This document shows positions 7,093-17,085 of a stretch of DNA of 44,080 bases, piece by piece (the stretch's first letter is position 1; each line of letters opens with the position of its first letter). The DNA is from Clostridiales bacterium (GTDB lineage: Bacteria > Bacillota > Clostridia > Oscillospirales > Acutalibacteraceae). The stretch covers positions 1 through 44,080 of the forward strand of contig JAAYUL010000005.1 in NCBI GenBank assembly GCA_012517675.1, given 5' to 3'. The notes beneath the pieces were generated by a model that saw nothing but the letters and a program-made list of their open reading frames with translations, searched no databases and was not told the DNA's origin. The translations under genes were made by a program, and so were the position numbers.

Positions 7093-7841
7093 GGTTTCAC
7101 ATCCTTATAAAAAACACGGTTCAGGTACAGCCCGCAGAGCGGCGCGGTCGGACCCGCGGCGTGACGGTCCCGCGCCGCGATCACGGCCGGAATCTGCTCC
7201 GGCGAGATTTTCCCCTGCGCCACGCGCAGCAGGGTACCCGTCATGATCCGCACCATATTGTAAAGGAAGCCGTCCGCCGCCACGGTAAAGGTCACCATGT
7301 CGCCGCCGCGGACCACCTCCGACCGGGTCACGGTGCGCACCATGCTCCCGCGCTCGCGGGAATCCATGGTGCAGAAAGAGGTGAAATCGTGCGTACCCAG
7401 AAAACAGGAGGCCGCCCGGTTGAGCTTCTCCGCGTCGAGCGCGTACCAGTAATGCAGCGCGCGGTCCCGGAGAAACGGGTCGCGCACCGGATGGTTCCAG
7501 ATCTGATAGACGTATTCCTTGCCGGTGCAGGAGTACCGCGCGTGAAAGTCCGGGGGTACCTCGCGGCAGCTTTGGACGGCGATGTCCTCCGGCAGAAAGT
7601 GGTTGAGCGCGCTGCGCAGCCGTTCGCACGGGATGGTATGCTCCGTTTTCAGGCTGATGCAGAACTGCCGCGCGTGCACAAACGAATCGGTCCGGCTGCA
7701 GCCTTTTAAATCCGGCCGCTGCCCCAGCACGCGGAAAAGCGATTCCTGAAAAACCTGCTGCACCGTCAGCGCGTTTTTCTGAACCTGCCAGCCGTGGTAG
7801 CCGGAGCCGTCGTAGCGGATGGTCAGCAGCAAATTTCTCAT
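7089..7841 (-). CDS. truA: tRNA pseudouridine synthase A
   Basis: 250 residues. TruA converts uridines 38-40 in the anticodon arm of many tRNAs to pseudouridine. The catalytic aspartate lies in CSRTDSFVHA (family form GRTDxGVHA), so D52 is the likely nucleophile; the SF after D replaces the usual AG. The N-terminal IRYDGSGYHGWQ and C-terminal FLYNMVRIMTGTL blocks are typical. ATG at 7841 is chosen, with AAGGAG nine bases upstream; an in-frame TTG sits one codon earlier. The gene follows ecfT, the standard Firmicute order cbiO-cbiO-ecfT-truA. Confidence 0.96.
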   Translation of the reverse strand: MRNLLLTIRYDGSGYHGWQVQKNALTVQQVFQESLFRVLGQRPDLKGCSRTDSFVHARQFCISLKTEHTIPCERLRSALNHFLPEDIAVQSCREVPPDFHARYSCTGKEYVYQIWNHPVRDPFLRDRALHYWYALDAEKLNRAASCFLGTHDFTSFCTMDSRERGSMVRTVTRSEVVRGGDMVTFTVAADGFLYNMVRIMTGTLLRVAQGKISPEQIPAVIAARDRHAAGPTAPLCGLYLNRVFYKDVKP

Positions 7842-7884
7842 CAAACCTCTCTCCTTCCGGCGCGCCGCTCATGAAATAAAAAAA

Positions 7885-8703
7885 TCAGCTGAGCGCCGGC
7901 GGAAACCACACCGCGCAGAAAACCACGGCGGCGCAGAGGAAGCCCGTGAACGCCAGCGCGGCGGCATCCCGCGGCGCCGCGTGCAGAACCTTCATTTTGG
8001 TGCGCCCCTCTCCGCCGTGATAACAGCGGCATTCCATCGCCATGGCAAGGTCGTAGGCGCGCCGGAAGGAGGAAACAAAAAGCGGGATCAGGATCGGGAT
8101 CAGCGCCTTCACGCGCTGCATAAAGCCGCCGCTTTCCATGTCGGCGCCGCGCGCCTTCTGCGCGCTCATGATCTTGTCGGTCTCCTCCAGAAGCGTGGGG
8201 ACGAACCGCAGCGCGATCGTCATCATCATGGCGATTTCATGCACCTTCACGTGCAGCACCTTGAGCGGCTTCATCAGGCGTTCCAGCGCGTCGGTCAGCT
8301 CCGTGGGGGACGTGGTGAAGGTCAGAACGGAACTGAACAGAATCAGGCTGACGATGCGGATGGTGATGAAAACGGCGTTGATCACCCCGCCGGTCGTGAT
8401 TTCCATAAAGCCGAACAGTCTGACCAGCGTTGTGCCGCCGCCGTAAAACAGGTTCAGCACGGAAGTAAAAATGACCACAAACAAAATCGCCTTCAGGCTT
8501 TTGAAATACAGCTTCAGCGGAACGCCGGAAAAGAGAAGGATTCCAAACACCAGAGCGACCATAATGCCGAGACTTTGAAAATTGGACGCGATAAAAATAA
8601 ACACGATATAGACAAAGGTCAGCGCGATTTTAACCCGCGGGTCAAGCCGGTGAATGATCGACTTGCCGGGAAAATACTGGCCCAGCGCGATATCCCTAAC
8701 CAT
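7885..8703 (-). CDS. ecfT: ECF transporter transmembrane subunit EcfT
   Basis: 272 residues, membrane scaffold of the group II energy-coupling-factor transporter, which joins the two ATPases to interchangeable vitamin- or metal-binding S components. The start IALGQYFPGKSIIHRLDPRVKI is the EcfT family signature. Several hydrophobic helices follow, and the coupling motif A-R-G appears in QKARGADME, as expected of the ARG coupling helices. The ATG overlaps the end of ecfA2 by eight bases. AAGGGGG precedes it. No S component is encoded nearby, as is usual for group II systems. Confidence 0.95.
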   Translation of the reverse strand: MVRDIALGQYFPGKSIIHRLDPRVKIALTFVYIVFIFIASNFQSLGIMVALVFGILLFSGVPLKLYFKSLKAILFVVIFTSVLNLFYGGGTTLVRLFGFMEITTGGVINAVFITIRIVSLILFSSVLTFTTSPTELTDALERLMKPLKVLHVKVHEIAMMMTIALRFVPTLLEETDKIMSAQKARGADMESGGFMQRVKALIPILIPLFVSSFRRAYDLAMAMECRCYHGGEGRTKMKVLHAAPRDAAALAFTGFLCAAVVFCAVWFPPALS

Positions 8704-9559
8704 GGTGCGCCCCCTTTTTCAGCAGCGGGATCAGCTGGCGCACGGCCTGCTCCAGTGTGAGCGCCGTGGCGACCGGCCAGCCCCTGCTTTTCAGCATTGC
8801 CATAATTTTTGTGATTTCCGGCACGCGCAGGCCGATTTTTTCCAGCTCCCCGTCGCGCGAAAACACCTTTTCGGCGGTGTCGAACATCTCCACCCTGCCG
8901 GAATTCATCACCAGCACACGGTCCGCGATGCGGGCGATGTCCTCCATACTGTGCGAAACCAGAATCACGGTGTTGCCGCGCACCTTGTGGTAGCTCATGA
9001 TCTGGCTGAGCAAAACGTCCCGGCCGCGCGGGTCAAGCCCGGCGGTCGGCTCGTCCAGGATCAGCACGTCCGGGTCCATGGCGATCACGCCCGCAATGGC
9101 GGCGCGCCGCTTTTCCCCGCCGGAAAGCTCGAACGGGCTGCGCTCCAGCAGCTGCTCCGAAAGGCCGACCAGCTCGGCGGCCTCGCGGGCGCGCCTTTCC
9201 ACCTCTGCCGCGCTCAGGCCCATGTTGCCCGGGCCGAACGCGATGTCCTTCAGGACGGTTTCCTCAAAGAGCTGATACTCCGGGTACTGAAACACCATGC
9301 CGACCTGAAAGCGGACCGCGCGGATTTTTTTCGGCTGCGCCCAAATATCTCTTCCGTTGAGCAGCACCTTTCCGGACGTGGGGCGCAGCAGGCCGTTCAG
9401 CTGTTGGATCAGCGTGGATTTTCCCGAGCCCGTGTGGCCGATCAGCCCGATCAGCTCACCCTTTTCGATGGAAAGATTCACATGATCCACCGCGGTTTTG
9501 CAAAACGGCGTTCCTTCTCCGTAGGTATAGGTTAAATCTTTTGTTTCAATGACAGGCAT
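8696..9559 (-). CDS. ecfA2: ECF transporter ATP-binding subunit EcfA2
   Basis: 287 residues of ABC ATPase. Walker A GHTGSGKST (about 42-50), Q-loop MVFQYPEYQLF, signature ELSGGEKRR, Walker B DVLILDEPTAGLD, and H in LVSHSMEDIA. The YPEYQLFEETV sequence after the Q-loop is typical of EcfA2. It forms a heterodimer with EcfA1, encoded immediately upstream, to power uptake through EcfT. RBS AGGAGAT lies before the ATG. Confidence 0.95.
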   Translation of the reverse strand: MPVIETKDLTYTYGEGTPFCKTAVDHVNLSIEKGELIGLIGHTGSGKSTLIQQLNGLLRPTSGKVLLNGRDIWAQPKKIRAVRFQVGMVFQYPEYQLFEETVLKDIAFGPGNMGLSAAEVERRAREAAELVGLSEQLLERSPFELSGGEKRRAAIAGVIAMDPDVLILDEPTAGLDPRGRDVLLSQIMSYHKVRGNTVILVSHSMEDIARIADRVLVMNSGRVEMFDTAEKVFSRDGELEKIGLRVPEITKIMAMLKSRGWPVATALTLEQAVRQLIPLLKKGAHHG

Positions 9560-9568
9560 ACGAATCTC

Positions 9569-10420
9569 CTATTCCGGCCGGCGCAAAAGCCGTTCCAGCG
9601 CCGCAACGCATTCCTCCGGGGTCAAAACGCAGTCCGGCAGGGGAATTCCCCCGGCTTTCAACCGGTAAATCAGCTCGGTGGACTGCGGGACGTCCAGCTG
9701 GTGCTGCTTGAGCAGCTCCACATGCGCGAACACCTCGCGCGGCGTTCCGTCGGTCAAAATTTCTCCGTTGTCCATGACCACAACGCGGCCTGCCTGCACG
9801 GCTTCGTCCATGTAATGCGTGATCAGGACGATGGTGATTCCCTTTTCCCGGTTCAGCCTGCGGATGGTGTCCATCACCTCGCCGCGGCCGCGCGGGTCCA
9901 GCATGGCGGTGGGCTCGTCCAGTACAATGCAGTCGGGCTGCATCGCGATAATGCCCGCGATGGCGATGCGCTGCTTTTGTCCGCCGGAAAGCTTGTACGG
10001 CGCGTTCAGGCGGAAATCGTACATATCCACCGCTTTCAGCGCGTCGTCCACCCGTTGCCGGATTTCCGCCGGCGGAACGCCGAGGTTTTCCGGCCCGAAG
10101 GCGACGTCCTCCTCCACGATGCTCGCAACCAGCTGGTTGTCCGGGTTCTGGAGCACCAGCCCTACGCGGCGGCGGATTTCGTAAAGGACGCTTTCGTCCA
10201 CGGTGTCCATTCCGTCCACGAAAACCTTTCCGCCGTCGGGGAGCAGCATGGCGTTGAACATTTTCGCCATGGTGGATTTTCCGGAGCCGTTGTGGCCCAG
10301 CAGGGCGACAAACTCCCCCCTGCGGATCGAGAGGGAGACGCCGTGCAGCACCTCCCGCTGTTTTGCCGTTTCCATCTCTTCGTATGAAAAGGTGACGTCC
10401 TGCGCCCTGATATAATCCAT
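9569..10420 (-). CDS. ecfA1: ECF transporter ATP-binding subunit EcfA1
   Basis: 283 residues of ABC ATPase. Walker [11 protein letters not shown]-loop [19 protein letters not shown] (the NPDNQ sequence is typical of EcfA1), signature KLSGGQKQR, Walker [14 protein letters not shown], and switch H in LITHYMDEA. It stands nine bases before ecfA2. The operon ecfA1-ecfA2-ecfT-truA is complete. The usual upstream partners rpoA-rplQ are absent and a methyltransferase gene takes their place. Confidence 0.95.
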   Translation of the reverse strand: MDYIRAQDVTFSYEEMETAKQREVLHGVSLSIRRGEFVALLGHNGSGKSTMAKMFNAMLLPDGGKVFVDGMDTVDESVLYEIRRRVGLVLQNPDNQLVASIVEEDVAFGPENLGVPPAEIRQRVDDALKAVDMYDFRLNAPYKLSGGQKQRIAIAGIIAMQPDCIVLDEPTAMLDPRGRGEVMDTIRRLNREKGITIVLITHYMDEAVQAGRVVVMDNGEILTDGTPREVFAHVELLKQHQLDVPQSTELIYRLKAGGIPLPDCVLTPEECVAALERLLRRPE

Positions 10421-10470
10421 TTCCCTACCGAATCCTTTTTCTTAAAATTCACGGTTTTTTCGTCCGCCGG

Positions 10471-11334
10471 CTAAACGCACTGCCAGATCACGGTGCTGCC
10501 GCAGGGGAGCACCAGCCCGGTTTCGGTGACCGGAAGCCCGATTTCGCCGGACGAAAGGCCGCCGCCGAATTTTTTCTGAAGCAGCACGCCCAGCAAATAT
10601 TCCATCACCGCCGGGGAAAGACCCGTGGTGTAGGAATTGAGCAAAAAGAACAGCGGCTTTTCCGAAAGAATGGGGACGCACATCTGCACCAGCGGGTAAA
10701 GCTGTTCTTCCAGCTTCCAGACCTCGCCGTTCGGCCCCCTCCCGTAGGAGGGCGGGTCCATGATGACGGCGTCGTACCGATTGCCGCGCCGCTGTTCGCG
10801 CTGCACGAACTTTACGCAGTCGTCCACCAGCCAGCGAACCGGGCGGTCCGCCAGACCGGAAGCCGCGGCGTTTTCCCGCGCCCATGCGACCATCCCCCTG
10901 GAAGCGTCCACATGGCAGACCTGTGCGCCCGCCTTCAGGCAGGCCAGCGTGGCGGCGCCCGTGTAGCCGAACAGGTTAAGCACCTTCACCGGGCGGCCCG
11001 CCGCGCGGATTTTCTCCATGGCAAAGTCCCAGTTGACCGCCTGCTCCGGGAAAATCCCGGTATGCTTGAAGCCCATGGTCTTCAGCTGGAACGTCAGGCC
11101 GTTGTAGCCGATTTTCCACACGGGAGGCAGCTTTTTCAGCTCCTCCCACGCGCCGCCGCCCGCCTGCGAGCGGTGATAGCGGGCGTGCGCCCGGCGCCAG
11201 AGCGGGTTGGTTTTTGGCGTGTCCCAGATGATCTGGGGGTCGGGGCGGATCAGGATGATGTCGCCCCACCGTTCCAGCCGCTCCCCGGCGGATGTGTCGA
11301 TCAGTTCGTAATCCTTCCAGTCTGCTGCTCTCAA
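10471..11334 (-). CDS. Class I SAM-dependent methyltransferase, RlmI-like
   Basis: 287 residues. The SAM-binding loop NLFGYTGAATLA (about 120-131), an acidic strand end HVDASRGM and the catalytic-site motif MDPPSYGRG are those of the RlmI/RlmK group, which methylates 23S rRNA cytosine; the PUA domain of true RlmI is missing, so the substrate is uncertain. No ATG is available before residue 87. A TTG at 11334 with AGAGGT eight bases upstream gives a protein starting MRAADWKDYELIDT and is taken as the start. The gap to ecfA1 is 50 bases. Confidence 0.85.
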   Translation of the reverse strand: MRAADWKDYELIDTSAGERLERWGDIILIRPDPQIIWDTPKTNPLWRRAHARYHRSQAGGGAWEELKKLPPVWKIGYNGLTFQLKTMGFKHTGIFPEQAVNWDFAMEKIRAAGRPVKVLNLFGYTGAATLACLKAGAQVCHVDASRGMVAWARENAAASGLADRPVRWLVDDCVKFVQREQRRGNRYDAVIMDPPSYGRGPNGEVWKLEEQLYPLVQMCVPILSEKPLFFLLNSYTTGLSPAVMEYLLGVLLQKKFGGGLSSGEIGLPVTETGLVLPCGSTVIWQCV

Positions 11335-11442
11335 AATAATACCTCTTTAAAGTGAGATCGGGCCTTGCCCGCACAATCACAAAATTGCCTTTCGCGGAAA
11401 AAATTGCACGATATTGCATTAACGCGCAAAACGCGGCAAAGG

Positions 11443-12792
11443 TTACGCCAACCGCTCCCGCATGACGTCCGCGATCGAGTTGGCGAGCACGCCGATGTAC
11501 TCCGGGTCCTCCCCTTCCACCATCACGCGCAGAAGCGGTTCTGTGCCGGAGGGACGCACGATCACGCGGCCGTTGCCGCCCAGCTTTGCCTTTGCCTGTT
11601 CAATGGTTTCCTTCACCTCGGTATCGGTGTAGAAACGCAGCTTGCCTTCCGGCGTGACCGCAACATTCACCATCACCTGCGGGTAGCGGGTCATGAGAGA
11701 GGCGAGGCTCGAAAGGTTCGCCTGCCTGCGGTGCACAATGCTGAGCAGCTGCGACGCGGTCAGCTGACCGTCGCCCGTTGTGGCGAAATCGAGGAAGATC
11801 ACATGCCCGCTCTGCTCGCCGCCGAAATTGTAGCCCTCCTGCAGCATTTCCTCCAGAACATAGCGGTCGCCCACCTTGGTGGCGACAAACTTCATTCCGG
11901 TATCGTCGCAGAAGCGGTTGAAGCCCATGTTGGTCATGATGGTGCCCACCACGGAGCCGCGCGCGAGCTTGCCGCGGCTTTTCATGTCCGCCGCGCAGAT
12001 GGCCATGACGTAGTCGCCGTCCACCAGCTGGCCCTTTTCATCCACCGCGAGGCAGCGGTCGGCGTCGCCGTCGAACGCCACGCCGGCGTCCAGATGGTTT
12101 TCCTTGACAAAGGTCATCAGGTTTTCCATGTGAGTGGAGCCGCAGCTGTCGTTCACATTGACGCCGTTCGGGCAGTCCGACAGCATGTAGCAGGTCGCGC
12201 CGAGCTCGGTGAACAGCTTTTCCGCCGTGCGGGAAGCCGAGCCGTTCGCGCAGTCAACGGCAATTTTCATGCCGTCCAGCGAAAACGCGACAGTGCTTTT
12301 GATGTGGTCGATATAGTCGCGCACCACATTCTGCGCGACGGTCACGCTGCCCACGTCGCCCCCGACCGGAACCGCGGGCTTCTGCGCGTGGTCAAGCACA
12401 ATGGATTCGATCTGCTCCTCAAGCGCGTCCGGAAGCTTGTAGCCGTCGCCGCTGAAAATTTTAATGCCGTTGAATTCGCACGGGTTGTGGCTGGCGGTCA
12501 GCATCACGCCGGCGTCCGCCTTGTATTTGCCGACCAGATAGGCGACCGTGGGCGTCGGCACGACGCCGAGATGCACCACGTTCGCGCCGACGGAGCAGAG
12601 CCCCGCCGTGATTGCGCTTTCGAGCATGTCGGAGGAAATGCGGGTGTCCTTGCCGATGAGCACCCTCGGATGGCGGCGGTCGCCGTCCGTCAGCACCATG
12701 GCGGCCGCGCGGCCGATGTTCAACGCCAGTTCACAGGTCAGTTCGCTGTTCGCGACGCCTCTTACGCCGTCGGTTCCAAATAATCTTCCCAT
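11443..12792 (-). CDS. glmM: Phosphoglucosamine mutase
   Basis: 449 residues, full family length. It interconverts glucosamine-6-phosphate and glucosamine-1-phosphate, leading to UDP-GlcNAc for peptidoglycan. The active-site phosphoserine is S101 in TASHNP. The metal-binding loop DGDADRC and the phosphate-binding RPSGTEPLLRVM near the C-terminus are present, and the start MGRLFGTDGVRG is typical of the family. A TAGGAG ribosome site precedes the ATG. No glmS ribozyme or riboswitch is seen upstream. Confidence 0.97.
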   Translation of the reverse strand: MGRLFGTDGVRGVANSELTCELALNIGRAAAMVLTDGDRRHPRVLIGKDTRISSDMLESAITAGLCSVGANVVHLGVVPTPTVAYLVGKYKADAGVMLTASHNPCEFNGIKIFSGDGYKLPDALEEQIESIVLDHAQKPAVPVGGDVGSVTVAQNVVRDYIDHIKSTVAFSLDGMKIAVDCANGSASRTAEKLFTELGATCYMLSDCPNGVNVNDSCGSTHMENLMTFVKENHLDAGVAFDGDADRCLAVDEKGQLVDGDYVMAICAADMKSRGKLARGSVVGTIMTNMGFNRFCDDTGMKFVATKVGDRYVLEEMLQEGYNFGGEQSGHVIFLDFATTGDGQLTASQLLSIVHRRQANLSSLASLMTRYPQVMVNVAVTPEGKLRFYTDTEVKETIEQAKAKLGGNGRVIVRPSGTEPLLRVMVEGEDPEYIGVLANSIADVMRERLA

Positions 12793-12923
12793 TATAAAAC
12801 AACTCCTACATGTATTTTCTATATTTCAGTCTGCACCCGCAACGTTTTCCCGTATGCAAGCCGGCTTAAGCTTCCGCCAAAGCCCGCATTTCCGTGCAGA
12901 CGGTTTCCCGGAGAAACGACGAT

Positions 12924-13976
12924 TCAAAATATCCGCTGCTGGGCGTCTTCCGCTTCACCCGGCGGGGTCAGGCCCAGATGCAGGTATGCGGAGCGCGTGG
13001 CGCAGCGCCCACGCGGGGTGCGGCTCAGGAAGCCGATCTGCATCAGGTACGGCTCGTAAACGTCCTCGATTGTGACCGCCTCCTCGCCGATGGCGGCGGC
13101 AAGCGTTTCCAGACCGACCGGTCCGCCGTTGTAAAAGCGGATCAGTGTGGAGAGCATGCGCCGGTCGTTCGCGTCCAGCCCGATCTCGTCGATTTCCAGC
13201 CGGTCCAGCCCGATCTTGGCGGATTCATATGTGATCACCCCGCCGCTCATCACCTGCGCGAAATCGCGCACGCGTTTCAGCAGCCGGTTGGCGATCCGCG
13301 GCGTTCCGCGCGAACGGGAAGCGATTTCCAGCGCGCCGTCCGCCTCTACGGGGATGCCGAGGATTTTCGCGCTGCGCGCGACGATGTTCGAAAGCTCCTG
13401 AGGGGAATACATCTCCAGCCGGAGCACCACGCCGAACCGGTCGCGCAGCGGGGCGCTGAGCTGCCCTGCGCGCGTGGTGGCGCCCACCAGCGTGAATTTC
13501 GGCAGCGGCAGGTGGTACGAGGCGGCCATCTGCCCTTTTCCGGTGATGATGTCGAGCGCGAAGTCCTCCATCGCGGGGTACAGGATTTCCTCCACGCTGC
13601 GCGACAGGCGGTGCACCTCGTCGATGAACAGCACGTCGCCGGGATTCAGGTTCGTGAGCAGCGCGGCGAGGTCGCCGGGCTTTTCGATCGCCGGGCCGGA
13701 GGTGATGCGGAAGTTCACGTTCAGCTCGTTCGCAATAATGCCCGCGAGCGTGGTCTTGCCGAGCCCAGGCGGGCCGTAAAGCAGAACATGGTCGAGCGAT
13801 TCCTTCCTCTGCCGGGCAGCCTCAATGAATACGGCAAGATTTTCCTTGACCTTTTCCTGCCCGATGTATTCGGAAAGCACCTTCGGGCGCAGCGGGTTTT
13901 CCACCTCCGCATCCTCCGGGACATATTCCGGCGCAACCATGCGGTTTTCAAAATCATATTCGTTTTCGTAATCCAT
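12924..13976 (-). CDS. ruvB: Holliday junction branch-migration ATPase RuvB
   Basis: 350 residues. The hexameric motor drives branch migration with RuvA. Walker A GPPGLGKT at 68-75, Walker [11 protein letters not shown], sensor I GATTRAG, arginine finger region in LRDRFG, and the C-terminal winged helix ending in [10 protein letters not shown]. It follows ruvC and ruvA in the usual order. The ATG overlaps no gene; AGGTG lies eight bases upstream. Confidence 0.97.
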   Translation of the reverse strand: MDYENEYDFENRMVAPEYVPEDAEVENPLRPKVLSEYIGQEKVKENLAVFIEAARQRKESLDHVLLYGPPGLGKTTLAGIIANELNVNFRITSGPAIEKPGDLAALLTNLNPGDVLFIDEVHRLSRSVEEILYPAMEDFALDIITGKGQMAASYHLPLPKFTLVGATTRAGQLSAPLRDRFGVVLRLEMYSPQELSNIVARSAKILGIPVEADGALEIASRSRGTPRIANRLLKRVRDFAQVMSGGVITYESAKIGLDRLEIDEIGLDANDRRMLSTLIRFYNGGPVGLETLAAAIGEEAVTIEDVYEPYLMQIGFLSRTPRGRCATRSAYLHLGLTPPGEAEDAQQRIF

Positions 13977-14051
13977 CCGTTTTCACCTGCCGTCATCCCG
14001 CCGCGTCCGCCGCGCCGCCTTGATTGTCTGAATAAATTCCGTCATCATGGT

Positions 14052-14654
14052 TTATTTCATCCCGCCCGCCATGGTCTTGAGCGACAGGCGGATCAGCTCC
14101 TCCACCGGAAGGGAAGAATCGAACCGGCCCACCACGGCGGCCGCCTCGGTCGGGGAGTACCCCAGGACCGTAAGGGCGTTGACCGCGGCCCCCGCGTTCG
14201 TCGCCGCGGAAACCACGCCCGCCGGCGCAAAGCCCGCCCCGGAGGTCTGCATGCCTTTTACCTTATCCTTTAATTCCAGCGTGATGCGCTGGGCAAGCTT
14301 CGCGCCCACGCCGCTCGCCCGGGTCAGGGTTTTGCTGTCGCCCGTGGCGGCCGCCATGGCCACCTGCTCCGGCGCAAGCTCCGAAAGGATGGCCAGCCCC
14401 ACCTTCGGCCCGACGCCGCTCACGCCCGTGAGCATTTTAAAGCAGTTCAGCTCGCTTTTGGTGGCGAAGCCGAACAGGTCGAGCGCGTCCTCCCGCACGT
14501 TCAGGTGCGTGTAAAGCGTGACCGTTTCGCCAAGCTTCGGCAGCGCGCGCTGCGTGCTGAGCGTGGTAAAGCATTTGAAGCCGACCCCGCCGCATTCCAC
14601 CACGGCCATGCTGGGCTCCGTATGAATCAGAGTTCCTTTGATACTGTAAAACAT
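14052..14654 (-). CDS. ruvA: Holliday junction binding protein RuvA
   Basis: 200 residues. Start MFYSIKGTLIHTEPSMAVVECGGVGF is the OB-fold domain. Two helix-hairpin-helix motifs follow (TGVSGVGPKVGLAIL and ASGVGAKLAQRITLELKDK), then a C-terminal three-helix domain (about 150-200) that contacts RuvB. It tetramerises on four-way junctions. RBS GGGAG precedes the ATG; ruvC ends 21 bases upstream. Confidence 0.96.
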   Translation of the reverse strand: MFYSIKGTLIHTEPSMAVVECGGVGFKCFTTLSTQRALPKLGETVTLYTHLNVREDALDLFGFATKSELNCFKMLTGVSGVGPKVGLAILSELAPEQVAMAAATGDSKTLTRASGVGAKLAQRITLELKDKVKGMQTSGAGFAPAGVVSAATNAGAAVNALTVLGYSPTEAAAVVGRFDSSLPVEELIRLSLKTMAGGMK

Positions 14655-14675
14655 CGCTGCGCTCCCGTTTTCCCG

Positions 14676-15191
14676 CTAATTTTCCCTGTTCGGCCGGCAC
14701 ATCAGGGTGCGCCGCAGCGCCGAACCCGCCGCGTGCCCGTGGCAGATCGCCATGGCGAGCGCGTCCGCCGTATCGTCCGGTTTCGGCACCTCCTTCAGGC
14801 AGAGCAGCCTGCGCGTCATTTCCATGACCTGCGGCTTCTGCGCCTGCCCGTAGCCGGTCACCGCCATTTTGACCTGAAGGGGCGTGTATTCAAAAACCTC
14901 CGCCCCGGCCTTCCGCGCCGCGAGCAGAATCACGCCCCTGGCCTCCGCCACGCCGATCGCGGTTTTCTGGTTGTTCTGAAAATACAGCTTTTCAATGGAA
15001 ACGGCGTCCGGCTTCCAATGCGACAGCACCGCGGAAACCGAGTCGTAAATGATTTCGAGCCGCCGGCCGAAATTTTCCCCGGCCCGCGTGACCACGGCGC
15101 CGTGCTCCAGCGGCTGGTACCGTCCGCGCTGCGCGCGGATCACCCCATAGCCCACAATGGCATAGCCGGGGTCGATTCCAAGTATCACCAT
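14676..15191 (-). CDS. ruvC: Holliday junction resolvase RuvC
   Basis: 171 residues, normal length. The endonuclease cuts four-way junctions. Acidic catalytic residues are seen as D7 (GIDPGYAIVGYG), E in SIEKLYFQNN, and two aspartates in KPDDTADALAMA. The open frame runs upstream to 15497 without a stop, but family length and the MVILGIDPG start fix the ATG at 15191. A weakly placed GGAG lies 12 bases before it. First gene of ruvCAB. Confidence 0.96.
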   Translation of the reverse strand: MVILGIDPGYAIVGYGVIRAQRGRYQPLEHGAVVTRAGENFGRRLEIIYDSVSAVLSHWKPDAVSIEKLYFQNNQKTAIGVAEARGVILLAARKAGAEVFEYTPLQVKMAVTGYGQAQKPQVMEMTRRLLCLKEVPKPDDTADALAMAICHGHAAGSALRRTLMCRPNREN

Positions 15192-15282
15192 AATTTTCCG
15201 CGCTCCATCATCCCGCTGTTTTTTCCGGCCGCTTCCGGCGGCCGGAAATCCGCGTCTCAAGTCAAACAGACGCTTTGCGGTT

Positions 15283-15291
15283 ATTATATCA
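15283..15291 (-). promoter_or_regulatory. Extended -10 promoter of ruvCAB
   Basis: Minus strand TGATATAAT, an extended -10 box without a convincing -35. It would give a leader of about 85 bases before ruvC. The gap to the plus-strand phosphotransferase at 15452 also holds a TATAAT at 15390-15395 on the plus strand with no good -35 box. Confidence 0.4.
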
Positions 15292-15451
15292 CAAACCATT
15301 CCAATAGGGAATACCAATCCCGCCCGGCAAACCGGCAAGCTTTTCAGACAATCTGTAAAAAAATGGTTTATTTTCTCTTCGGATAGCGATATAATGGAAT
15401 AAAAATAAAATAATGGCCGGTCCCCGCCGAACGGGCAAATGGAGGCGTCAA

Positions 15452-16933
15452 ATGCTTGAGAATGTAAATTTGAATCAAAAAACGGACAAAGACACATTCA
15501 AACAGCGGATGAAAGAACTGAAGCCCGCGCTTTATGACCTTCAGCAGCCGCTGAAAAAGTCCGGGATCTCCGTCATCATTCTGTTTGAAGGCTGGGGTGC
15601 TTCGGGAAAAGGCAGCATGATTTCAAACCTGATCCTGAATTTCGACCCCCGCAATTTCAACGTGCACACGATCGCCCTTCCGGACGAACAGGAAAAACGG
15701 TACCCCTTCCTTTGGAGGCACTGGCAGACCCTGCCGCCCAAGGGCAAAATTTCCGTGCTGGACCGAAGCTGGTACCAGGATGTTTCCATCAGCAGGCTGG
15801 AACGGGGGCAGAGCGGCGAGGAAGCACTCCGGCGCATCCGGAAGATCAACGCCTTCGAGCGGCAGCTGAGCGACAACGGCACCCTGATTTTAAAATTCTT
15901 TCTGCATATCAGCCAACAGGAGCAGAAGGCCCGGTTTGAAAAACTTTATTCCAACAAAAACACCGCGTGGCGCGTGACGGAAACAGACAAACACCGCAAC
16001 CGGCTGTATGATAAATACTACAAGGTGTTCGACGAGGTGCTGGAAGCCACCAACACGCCCTACGCGCCCTGGTACACCGTTTCCGGCATGGACAGCCGGA
16101 CCGCCGAGATTCAGGTCTTTTCCATTGTGCTGGACCGCATTCAGGCGGCGATGGAGGCCAAGGCGAACCCGGAGCCCGCGGCCGATCTGCCGTTTTTGGG
16201 GGATTTCCCGATCATCGGGCACGAAAAGCTTTCCGATTGCCCGCTCGGCGGCGTTCTGGAAAAAGACGAATACAAGGATTCCCTGGCCAAGCTGCAGGGA
16301 CGGCTGAAATATCTGCACGGCAAGCTTTACCGGAAAAGAGTCCCCGTCATTCTTGTCTTTGAGGGTTGGGACGCGGCCGGAAAGGGCGGCGCGATCCGCC
16401 GCGTGACGGAAGCGCTCGACCCCCGCGGCTATGAAGTGGTGCCCGTTGCCGCGCCCTCGCAGGAAGAAATCGACCGCCACTACCTCTGGCGCTTCTGGCG
16501 GAAGCTGCCCAAAAACGGCCACGTGGCCATCTTCGACCGGAGCTGGTACGGCAGGGTCCTGGTGGAACGCGTGGAAAACCTCACACCGGAAAAAGACTGG
16601 CGGCGCGCCTACCGCGAAATCAACGAATTCGAGCAGGGCTTGGCGGACTGGGGCGCGGTGATCCTGAAATTCTGGATGAATATCGACCAGGACGAACAGC
16701 TCCGCCGTTTTGAAATGCGGCAGAACACCCCTTCCAAGCAGTGGAAAATCACGGACGAGGACTGGCGCAACCGTGAAAAATGGGGCCGGTACGAAGAGGC
16801 CGTGAACGACATGATGCAGAACACCTCCACCAAATATGCCCCGTGGCATGTAATCTCCTCCGAAGATAAAAAATACGGCAGAACCCAGGTGCTTAAAATC
16901 ATCGCCGAAGCCCTGGAAAAACGGCTCGGCTGA
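15452..16933 (+). CDS. pap: Polyphosphate:AMP phosphotransferase (two PPK2 domains)
   Basis: 493 residues made of two PPK2 domains, the arrangement of class II PPK2 (PAP), which phosphorylates AMP to ADP with polyphosphate. Domain 1 has Walker A GWGASGKG (47-54) and lid/Walker B LDRSWYQD (103-110). Domain 2 has GWDAAGKGG (305-313) and FDRSWYGR (about 360). In PAP enzymes the C-terminal domain is the active one; domain 1 here also keeps its motifs. The ATG at 15452 follows GGAGG by seven bases; the longer frame from 15413 is rejected. It stands alone between divergent and convergent operons. Confidence 0.93.
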   Translation: MLENVNLNQKTDKDTFKQRMKELKPALYDLQQPLKKSGISVIILFEGWGASGKGSMISNLILNFDPRNFNVHTIALPDEQEKRYPFLWRHWQTLPPKGKISVLDRSWYQDVSISRLERGQSGEEALRRIRKINAFERQLSDNGTLILKFFLHISQQEQKARFEKLYSNKNTAWRVTETDKHRNRLYDKYYKVFDEVLEATNTPYAPWYTVSGMDSRTAEIQVFSIVLDRIQAAMEAKANPEPAADLPFLGDFPIIGHEKLSDCPLGGVLEKDEYKDSLAKLQGRLKYLHGKLYRKRVPVILVFEGWDAAGKGGAIRRVTEALDPRGYEVVPVAAPSQEEIDRHYLWRFWRKLPKNGHVAIFDRSWYGRVLVERVENLTPEKDWRRAYREINEFEQGLADWGAVILKFWMNIDQDEQLRRFEMRQNTPSKQWKITDEDWRNREKWGRYEEAVNDMMQNTSTKYAPWHVISSEDKKYGRTQVLKIIAEALEKRLG

Positions 16934-16976
16934 AAAGGCGGAAGAATCAGAGCCGCCCGCGCCTCCAACCATACAT

Positions 16977-17024
16977 AAAAATGCGTCTTGAGCAGGCTGC
17001 AAAGCCGTTTCAAGGCGCATTTTA
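16977..17024. terminator. Bidirectional terminator
   Basis: Stem AAAATGCGTCTTGA (16978-16991) / TCAAGGCGCATTTT (17010-17023) with one G-T pair; A/T runs flank both arms. It lies between the convergent pap gene and the ABC permease gene, serving both. Confidence 0.8.
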
Positions 17025-17085
17025 TGATTACAGATCGATTTGCATCAGCGTCGATTCACGTTAAAATCCCGCGCATTTGATGCAC